A stretch of 64,000 nucleotides of DNA from assembly GCF_030272615.1 (NCBI RefSeq), contig NC_081414.1, positions 663,219,938 through 663,283,937 of the forward strand. The letters are read 5' to 3'. This document shows, one piece after another, positions 56,572 to 64,000 of this stretch (positions are counted from its first letter, which is position 1; each line of letters opens with the position of its first letter). The notes beneath the pieces were generated by a model. It ran no database searches, was not told the origin of the DNA, and saw only the letters and a program-made list of their open reading frames with translations. A program made the position numbers and the translations under genes. This DNA is from Cryptomeria japonica. Its lineage: Eukaryota; Streptophyta; Pinopsida; Cupressales; Cupressaceae.

Positions 56572-57985
56572 TGATCTGATAGCTCAGGCCAACCGGATAG
56601 TTTTTTCCACTGCACACTGACATATTTCACTAATGGCGGGTAGAGTTATAGAGGTTTCAGAGGAAATAGAAGATGGTTGGGACATATTTTTGGTTGAAAA
56701 ACAGAAACAAGAAGAATATAGGAATCTAGATCCTATTAAGGTATATCATAAGGATAAGGACAAAGGGAAAGGGAAAATTGGTGGACCTCCAAGCATAAAG
56801 GTTAAAGATAACCTACCTCCACCTGTAAAAATTGCAATCCCTAAAAACCAACTGGCAGTTGAAAGCATGGATGCAGAGGATAGCAATACAAATCCTGAAG
56901 TCCTATTCACTGTAAATGTTGATACCCAAAAGATCAACATAACAATCGATAAAGACTCAAGTGAAAAATTAGATATGGCTAAAGAGCCTCTGGTAACAGG
57001 AAATACAGAGCAATTGGCAGAGGATACAAAGAAAAAGATGGAATCTGAGGCACAATCAGAGAAACCAATAGAGCTAAAGGCTCTAGAACAGATGCCATCG
57101 GTAAGCAATGAAGCAGGAAAACCTGTGCTAAAGGAAATGTAAACACAAACTGACCTACTAGAGGTCAATACAAGCATGGTCACTTCCATCGGTACTCAGT
57201 TTGTTGGGTCACCATCAAAGTCAACAAATGTGACTAAGGTATTACTTGAATCCATCAAGAAAATAACTGATTATAGTTCACAAGCTTACAAAGCAATAGA
57301 TGATTCAATACCAATTTTGAAGATAATCGCTCTTGATTGTAATATAGATAATAAAGATTCTTTAGGATAGTTGGATACATTATGTAAATACATCTCTGGA
57401 AATATTGAGAAAATAAAGGTAGAATTTGTAAAGGACATTGTAGAAAAGGAGAAACAGAAATTCTTTGAGGAAGAAATTAAGAAGTGTAACAAAGACTTTG
57501 ACACACTTCTACCAGAATTGTGTAGTTTGTTAAAAGAGTACAAAAACCTGTACAAAGACACATGCAAAACAAACTTCCTAACTATAGATATAGACAAGAA
57601 AATAAGAAAGACACAGTAAGAGATAAACAAGCTTGCAGACAATTTTGTCAACTCACCAGATTCACTATCTATTTTTGAAGATATGTTAGCAAATTTTGAG
57701 GCAGATTTACTTAAACAGGAGAAAGAGAAAGAGACAATAATAAATAAGGCAAAACACTTGAGATCTAAACTGAGTCCAAGATTGGACTATCTAGCATCTC
57801 TATAGAAGGAAATCTCAGAGGCAATAACACCGGGAAGTAAAACATCGGCAGAACAATTGCAGCATCTCACCGGCATTGTGAAGAGGACTAAAATAGCAAT
57901 AAAAGATAGCAAAAAGTTTATGGATAGTATAAACTTAATTTTGGGCGATCTTTTTCAAATAATAACTACCCAACTACAAGGTTGA
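56572..57985 (+). pseudogene. E3 ORF2, C-terminal part
   Basis: A frameshift near 56560 separates this from the central part: the alternative frame reads KLPKEIDDLIAQANRIVF and then, in the frame of 56633, ISLMAGRVIEVSEEIEDGW, which E2b shows as one run (LMMGRVNEIVKETHEAW). The frame 56633-57985 is 451 codons with in-frame stops at 57140, 57368, 57617 and 57803. It holds a Lys-rich linker, an acidic region, then long helices (FVKDIVEKEKQKFFEEEIKK, FLTIDIDKKIRKTQ, LLKQEKEKETIINKAKHL) likely to be coiled coil. It ends TTQLQG with TGA at 57983-57985. Not recognised. Confidence 0.7.
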
Positions 57986-58193
57986 GGATATGGACCGGTA
58001 TAACTACAAACTCTACTAAACCTTTGTCATTGATGCCAAAGGGGGAGTAGTAGGATGAGAAAATTCAAAGACAAGAATCATATGCTTAGGGGGAGCCCCT
58101 CATATTTTTGGTAAATTTTTTTTGGTCTACACATTTTTAGACACCTTTTTGAAATTTCTCATGAGTGTTGCCATCAATGCCAAAGGGGGAGAT
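57986..58193 (+). promoter_or_regulatory. E3 3' UTR with three polypurine tracts
   Basis: AAAGGGGGAG (58038-58047, after cattgatgcc), TAGGGGGAG (58087-58095) and AAAGGGGGAGA (58182-58192, after catcaatgcc), the last touching the LTR. An 18-base left arm, gttgccatcaatgccaaa (58167-58184), pairs at 17 of 18 positions with 58241-58258 inside the LTR. Confidence 0.8.
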
Positions 58194-58258
58194 TGTTGGC
58201 ATATGGACACTCCAATGAGACATTGTGTGTGATTGAAGGTTTTGTCATTGATGGCAAC
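58167..58258 (+). other. Inverted repeat enclosing E3 PPT and LTR start
   Basis: Arms 58167-58184 and 58241-58258 are complementary except at one position, with 56 bases between them. The left arm overlaps the start of the polypurine tract. Positions where the other family members keep weaker arms are given in the findings. Confidence 0.7.
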
Positions 58259-59002
58259 CCTGCAATCCTATGGCACCGGCAAGACATCATACTGGCAAAG
58301 CATTATTCAAGCAAGACAGTGCACCGGCATCAACAAGATCACTCTACACCGGCATCGGCACCAGCATAGAAGAAAAGATGTATATCGGCACAAAGGCTGA
58401 CAGGATTTTTGATATGTAATATTTTGATTATTATTGCAAGCCGACTTGGCAGATTGTAAAATGACTCTTGTATATAAAAGAGATCATTGTAGACACTTTA
58501 AAAGAGGAAGTGAGCAAACAAAAAAAAAGGAAAATTATTAGGCAGACCTAATATGCAAAATATAGGTTAAGGGTATATGTAAAGAATAGAGCAAGAACCA
58601 GTACTGAATCTAGCATTGGAGATGCTATTGTAGAGTAGTACAAGTCATTGGATTAGTATAATCCTTATTGTAAGTTAGTGTGACTTCTCATTGAGCAGTG
58701 AGCTCTAGGCAATTGGCCTTCCTACATGTGCAGGCCCCTATTGTAAGTAATATTCTCTTATTGGCCAGTAAGTGAATATTGTGGGTCACAAATCCCACCA
58801 AGGTTTTTCCCACACCAAGTTTCCTCGTTAAACATCTTGTGTTATGGTGTTCTTTTCATGTGGATGTTTTTTTTATTACATTAATTCTTGCATACTGGTA
58901 CACTGCTACTTTATGTTCTGCATGTTTTATCTTAAGAAAAATTAAATACCGGTCAAATACTGATTCACCCCCCCCCTCTTAGTATCTGTGGGAACCCTAA
59001 TA
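58194..59002 (+). repeat. E3 3' LTR
   Basis: It matches 52465-53272. It ends GGAACCCTAATA, one base from the CTAACA of the 5' copy, then gatag. Confidence 0.9.
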
Positions 59003-59007
59003 GATAG

Positions 59008-59038
59008 TTCCAAGGTCTTTGTAGCTGGGTCCCAATGA
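59008..59038 (-). other. H primer-site region
   Basis: On the minus strand it reads TCATTGGGACCCAGCTACAA right after the proposed H LTR end CCCAACA. ATTGGGACCCAGC is where the tRNA primer site should be, but I cannot match a tRNA. Confidence 0.35.
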
Positions 59039-62000
59039 TGTTGGGTAACTTAGAGGTTGACGTAGTTGTACATGTTAAGGGGCCTGCCAATTCTAATATT
59101 TCTGGTTTATTTGATAAAGAAATGTCAAAAGATAGGTCTAGGTAACAAGAGATAAATAAAGCCAATACTAACAACTGAGCAAATTACAAAGTTGGTGCAT
59201 CATAGGGAGGTATTATCAATAACACTTCAAATAATAGTTACATAAGGTTCTAGTAAATATGCAATGTCAATTAACCTACATACAAATAGAATCAGATGCC
59301 AAGAGATCATAAAATTTTCCCTACTATTTCATCCTCATATACCATTGGCATGCATAATATGATTCATAAAACAATAAAATTGTAAGGACAAGTTGTTGAT
59401 TGTAATGAGAGAAGATATCAGACTACAAAGCACATCAACCAAGAAGACACGTATTGCAGACCAAGCAATCCACAAGTTGCTTTCTATTAATGTTGAATAA
59501 TGAAAGATCAATGTCTTAGTTGTTATAAAAAAAGGGACAAAATTCTCTACCTAAATGGCCTTGAATCATCAATTCACAGACCCTCTAAATGGCTCAAACT
59601 TCACAATTTATAGAATTTTGTACCTACACCCTAGGAATAAATCATACTAAAACTTAGGCTACAAAATGGTGGAAGTCGCAGTCGACATGCAAGTCACTAC
59701 TTATGAACTCCACTTAACTATTACTAAACTGGTGCTTGTTGTTAATGTTCTTGATGGTGCATGAGCTCCCAAACCTCGGAATCATGCAATCATGGTGCGA
59801 AACAAGATAAGTGTAACAAAAAGGCCAGTTGGTGAACTACAGTGATTTATGGCAGTGATATTGCTTCTGCATGCATTTGGTTACTAACTACCCATTTGCT
59901 TCTTGTTCTTCTTGTACTTTTGGTAGTTGTTGATGAAGCAGTCTACAGAAGCAGCAGGTGAATCAATGATATACTCCATGTCAAACTTAGAAACCCTCAA
60001 TGTTTCCTTATTTCTCTCTTGACTATCAACTATCTTATCTATCTTTGATTCAGATTGAATATCAAGGTCTGACCTCGATAGTGGTAATTCATGGTTGGAG
60101 GATTTTTCTCCAATTTAATATCTCCTCTAGTTTTCTTTTGTGATGATGTGGAAGGTTCCATAAGCCTTCTTTATCCTACAACAAAAGATATGTAATCAAC
60201 TTCATAACATTGGCAAAATTTACAAGGCACTCTAGAACTCTGGGGTTTCAGGGTTCTAGGGTCTCAAAAGAGATTTTTGGGATCCCGAGGTTCTGGGGTC
60301 TCAATAGAGAATTTTGGGATCTCAGGGTTCTAGGGTTTCAAAAGAGTATTTCGGGATTCTGAAGGATTTTAACTTGGAAGTATAAGGGGCTTCATGATTT
60401 CGCAATGTAAAAATATGGAACAAGGACATTCTTCAGGATTTCGAGGTTCCAGGATCACAAGGTTAGGAAAGGCACTAAGAGTATATTTTGGAACTCTAGG
60501 ATTCCAAGGTTCTGGGGCAAGAAAACCTCAACAAGAAAAAATTTCAGAACTTCAAGGTTCCAAAATCCTAAAGTGGGAAAACTTCTTCATTAAAACAGGC
60601 TTTGGGATTCCGAGATTCCAAAATCCCAAAGCAGGTGAACTAAGGCCAAACTCCTAAGGGTTAAAAAAAATCAACTTTTATTCAACAACATGAAATCTAC
60701 TCTAACCTAAACTAGGAAAGTGGTAAATTGCAAAACAAAGAAAAGAACAACAAAAAGACCAACCTAGACAAGGATGGTCAAGCGAAAACTCATGCACTCC
60801 AGGAAGGTAAATTGCTGAGAGAGAGCTCTCATTTTGCAATTAGTGAATTCATAAATGAGTTGAAACAAATCATTTTGCACTATTTATACCTCTTTCGGGT
60901 GATCGTACAAATTCACTAACTGCACCTGACCTCGAGATCTCATAATTCCAAAATCCCAAAGTTATACAAATACCACACAAATAAGATCAAGATTCTAGGG
61001 TTTTGGGGTCTCAAGGCTTTGAGAAGAACAAACAAAGACCACCTCGGGTCTCTTGGGTTTTTAGGTACAACACCAAACAAATATAGAGAACCCAGGATTT
61101 TGAAACTCTGAGATCCTGAGGCTCAAGGAAAAGAATGACCAATAGACTTCAGGATCATATATTTCTAGGGTGCCAAAATCTATTAACCATTTTGAACTTT
61201 CGAGATCCCAAGGCTTCAAAAGAAAAATCCAAATAGAGAAACCAAGACTTCAAGATTTCAGAGTTCTGGAGTTCCGAAGTACCAAAGCGGAAAACAATGA
61301 AGACTTTGGGGTTTTAAAATCATGAAACTCTATAGTCAAACAGAGCAAAAGAAAAAAAGAAAAAAAAAAGGGGGCAAAATGCACTTCGGGATCCTAGAAA
61401 CCAAAAATTGTGAAATGGGACAAGAGGAAAATAGGGTGAAAACAAAGTGAAGCAAAAGGGGGGCCCTAGCTCGAGAAGCAAAAATTTCGGGTATGTTATG
61501 CAAGGCATAACAAATGGTGACTCGGATAGGAAAGTGCTTCCACCCATTTTTAGACACTAAACCCTTCAAGTACCTATACTCTCCAGTTTGCATTCATACT
61601 AGATGACTCAAAGAAAACTAACATAAACAAGCCTGGACACAATAAAGAGACTTGAGTTGCAACTAAAACCCCAAGTGTGTGTAAATAATTAATTAACCAT
61701 CCATTGTGTTTTTTACAACCAAGGAAGGTAGACTCTATCCAGGCTATGTAGGTGAAGTATGTAGTTTCCAATGTGCAAAGATATATTGGGCGTAGCTCTG
61801 CTACTAGCTAAGAATCTATAGCCCCGACAGAGATACCTCTGGTTCCCCTCAAGTATTGATCCACTATCATTCAAGCATCTATAGCCCTAGTGGAGGTACT
61901 TGAATAAGCCTTGTAAATTGAGATTTTGATTCTTCTTTCCTCATTTCTTTTTCTTACTTTTTTTTCTTCTTTTCAATTTTTTTACTTTTCTGATGATTGC

Positions 62001-62708
62001 ATTCTTTTCTAGCTTTTCTCAATTTTCAAACAATGAAGTTTGATAGTGGGCTGGGAACCACGGTGGACATCGTGAAGGAAGTATTAACCTTTGGCTTTTT
62101 CACCTTGGATGGAACCACCATACTTGATATAAACAAACCTAAGGATTTCTTAAGATGTGTATTTTGTGATAGGTTTTCAACTACTCCCTAGAAACTTAGA
62201 AATGTACCAAGTCATGATACATGCTAGCACCTTCAAGATAGAGAAGTATGAAAGTAAAATAAAGTTTCTAAGGAAAGTGATTGATCAAGTATCCGAAAAT
62301 ACATGTAGCAAACTCTCAACGAAGTCACTCTCTATTGTACCCTTCATGCGACAATCCAACTTTCACCTTGAATTGAGGAGCCCCAAACAAAGAAAAGAGA
62401 AGGGAAAAAAGAGACAAAAAGAAACAAGGAAATAGGAGCAACCCACAACCCAAGAACAGCAAAACAAAACAACTAGGAAGAGTAGCGGACAAGAAACAAG
62501 AAGGGAAACAGGACAAGACAGAGAAAAACCACAACACAAGAAAAGAAAGGAGACACAACACCCACACACAAGAAGACCAAAAGACAAGAAAGACCAAACA
62601 ATAAGGAGAACCAAAGAAAATAGAAAGGAAACTATAATAATCCCACCTAGCTATCCTAAACTAACTGTAAACCAACTTAAGACTTGATATTATCAAAACT
62701 ATACAACA
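59039..62708 (-). repeat. H element LTR, right copy
   Basis: About 3.67 kb. Plus-strand ends read TGTTGGGTAAC... and ...ATACAACA, so the minus strand reads TGTTGTATAG...TTACCCAACA. From about 59167 it is collinear with 206-1224 plus 13756-16291. It contains the same ggattcc/gggtctc repeat fields (60235-60660 and 60930-61420) and the minus-strand TATAAATAG at 60880-60888. For the H interior to its left (E3 side) it acts as the 5' LTR. Confidence 0.75.
60881..60888 (-). promoter_or_regulatory. Putative TATA box, right H LTR
   Basis: TATAAATA on the minus strand, with GGTATAAATAGTGC context shared with 14459-14466. Confidence 0.5.
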
Positions 62709-62888
62709 AAAATTTTGACCACTCCTTGACTGATTCTTCATTATGCTCAGTAGTATCAGCTTAGTCAGCCAAGTCCTAAGTCTAGAAAACTCATTTTTGT
62801 ACTCAAAAATGTAAAGTTTTGACACTTTCAATTTATTCCAAGGGCATAAAACTTTAAAGACTATTAATTTTGGGTCTTTAGTGTGACC
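62709..62888 (-). pseudogene. End of a second H interior
   Basis: It is homologous to 16292-16490, the last coding bases of the H interior (SWNELKLSKLYIFEYKNEFV region), so the right H LTR is also preceded by an H interior. The homology stops abruptly at the E5 edge. Confidence 0.65.
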
Positions 62889-63219
62889 ATTATCTATAGT
62901 GAATCTTCCTCAGGGTTGTAGCCCTTATTGTATTTGAGCAGTGAGCTCTAGGTAGTGCGCCTGAATTTATATGCATTCCCCATTGTAATATTTCACTTAC
63001 TCCTAATAGGGTATTATCTCATTATGGGTAAGCTCCCACCATGGTTTTTCCCTTAATTGGGTTTTCACATCAAAAAATTTGATGTTATGTGTGTTATTTA
63101 TGTTGTGTTAATTTGTGCTTTAACTGTCAATTATAAGATCTGAATTTAAGTTTCAATTGTGTAGAGTTTTTGTGAAAACTGATTCACCCCCCTCTCAATT
63201 TGCTGCATTGTTGCCAACA
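62889..63219 (+). repeat. E5: 5'-truncated copia-type LTR
   Basis: It begins in mid-LTR at agtgaatcttcctcagggttg, matching tagtgagtccttcggggttg of the E2 LTR (19208-19228). It carries tttgagcagtgagctctagg, a weakened hairpin (atgggtaagctccca, 63024-63038) and the C-rich CCCCCCTCTCAATTTG tract, and ends TTGCCAACA. Confidence 0.75.
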
Positions 63220-63221
63220 AT

Positions 63222-63232
63222 TGGTATCAAAG
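63222..63232 (+). other. E5 primer binding site
   Basis: TGGTATCAAAG, 2 bp after the LTR; iMet-type with one change. Confidence 0.75.
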
Positions 63233-63275
63233 TTAGATCCTTTGGAAGAAGCTTGATCACTTGAGGAGATCTGGG

Positions 63276-64000
63276 ATGGAAACCTTTGATTTTAAAAAGG
63301 ATAGTCTGAGATTTGATGGAATTAATTACACTCTATAGAAGAACCGGATGGAATGTCATTTGAGATACATTAGTGAAGACTATTGGAAGATTACCAAGAA
63401 TGTGTATAATATTCCTCATAATGGTCCTACTACTCTGGATGAAATTAAGATGAATTCTAAATTAGAGATAAGGAAGCATTATTGAGTGCCTTAATTTATT
63501 CTAAGATGACTAATGTGATGGATTTATAGACTTCTCATGAGATCTGGAAGAAGCTGGAGACTTATATGAAGGTGATAGTCATGTGAAAGTTGCTAAGTTA
63601 TAGAGCTTGAAGAGAAAGTATGAGATGTTGAAGATGGGAAAAGATGAGAACATTACCTCCATAATACAAAGAGTGAATGAGCTTGTGTTGAATATCAAAT
63701 GTGTCGGTAGTGTATTGGAAGAATCTAAGATTGTAGTCAAAGTGATGAGATCCTTGCCTCCTACCTACAAGCATAAGGTTTTTGTTATTGAAGAGATCTG
63801 GACTGTGACAGATGTGACCAGAGACATTCTAATTGTAAAGCTTGTTTCTTTTGAGTTAAGAAAATTTGGTGAAGTTCCTCCTAAATCAAAATTTTCATTC
63901 AAATCTACTGTATCTAGGAAGCAGAAATATAATCCAGGAGAAAGTTCTATAAGGATATCCAAATATGAGAAGGAGATGAAAGAGCTTGAAGAAGAAGAAA
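63276..64000 (+). pseudogene. E5 Ty1/copia gag (UBN2-type), partial
   Basis: It starts at ATG 63276 (METFDFKKDSLRFDGINYTL), then a stop where the family has Trp, followed by KNRMECHLRYISEDYWKITK. Later frames give LIYSKMTNVMDL-TSHEIWKKLE, LKRKYEMLKMGKDENITSII, RVNELVLNIKCVGSVLEESK and VMRSLPPTYKHKVFVIEE. This is the standard copia Gag core (DUF4219/UBN2). At least three frame changes (near 63470, 63570 and 63600) and two stops break it. It runs off the right edge. Unlike ORF1 of E2/E2b/E3 it is a conventional copia Gag. Confidence 0.85.

Larger units (their letters stand above)
52465..59002 (+). mobile_element. E3: pol-less two-ORF LTR element
   Basis: The best-preserved member of the E2/E2b/E3 family: LTRs 52465-53272 and 58194-59002, about 808 bp each and close to identical. 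It has a primer site, a polypurine tract and a duplication of gatgg (52460-52464) and gatag (59003-59007). The 4.9 kb interior encodes ORF1 (coiled coil and CCHC knuckles) and ORF2 (~1,070 codons, unrecognised). It encodes no protease, reverse transcriptase, RNase H or integrase, so it must have been mobilised in trans. The iMet primer site, TGTTGG...CAACA-like ends and the cattgatgccaaagggggag motif resemble Ty1/copia elements (inference). Confidence 0.9.

Overview
The window is repeat DNA from a large-genome seed plant. A gymnosperm is a reasonable guess, but nothing here proves it. I found no host gene, tRNA, rRNA or bacterial feature. Essentially every base belongs to LTR retrotransposons stacked inside one another, mostly decayed by stops and frameshifts. 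Labels H, E1, E2, E2a, E2b, E3, E4, E5, S1 and S2 are mine.

The ground layer is H, a large minus-strand LTR element. One H LTR lies at 59039-62708. The homologous LTR lies at 206-16291 and is split by E1. The ~3.1 kb H interior survives as pieces at 59008-59038, 51355-52464, 40391-41061, 18081-18371 and 16292-17287. Inserted into H are: E1 (1225-13755, plus strand, TSD gctat/gatat); S1, a solo LTR (17288-18075, minus); E2 (18377-40385, plus); E4 (41067-51349, minus, TSD CAACA); and E3 (52465-59002, plus, TSD gatgg/gatag). E2 was itself hit by E2a (22384-28586, minus, a chromodomain Ty3/gypsy element) and by E2b (29552-38031, plus, TSD GATGG). E2b was hit in turn by solo LTR S2 (about 32268-33892, minus). 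At the right edge a 5'-truncated Ty1/copia LTR and gag (E5, 62889-64000) abuts H.

Only E2a encodes recognisable gag, protease, reverse transcriptase, RNase H, integrase and chromodomain; E5 has a copia gag. E2, E2b and E3 are three divergent members of one family. Each has an iMet-type primer site, a coiled-coil ORF1 with CCHC zinc knuckles, and a second reading frame of about 1,000-1,100 codons that I do not recognise. None contains reverse transcriptase or integrase. E1 has a long Gln/Pro-rich frame and an antisense plant-mobile-domain (PMD) pseudogene, the layout known from Tat-lineage elements. E4 and H have very long LTRs (3.7-4.0 kb) around short interiors. These elements must borrow pol functions, if they moved at all.

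The best candidates for something undescribed are the pol-less two-ORF family (E2/E2b/E3), the conserved LTR hairpin and the PPT-spanning inverted repeat that go with it, and the antisense PMD cargo of E1.
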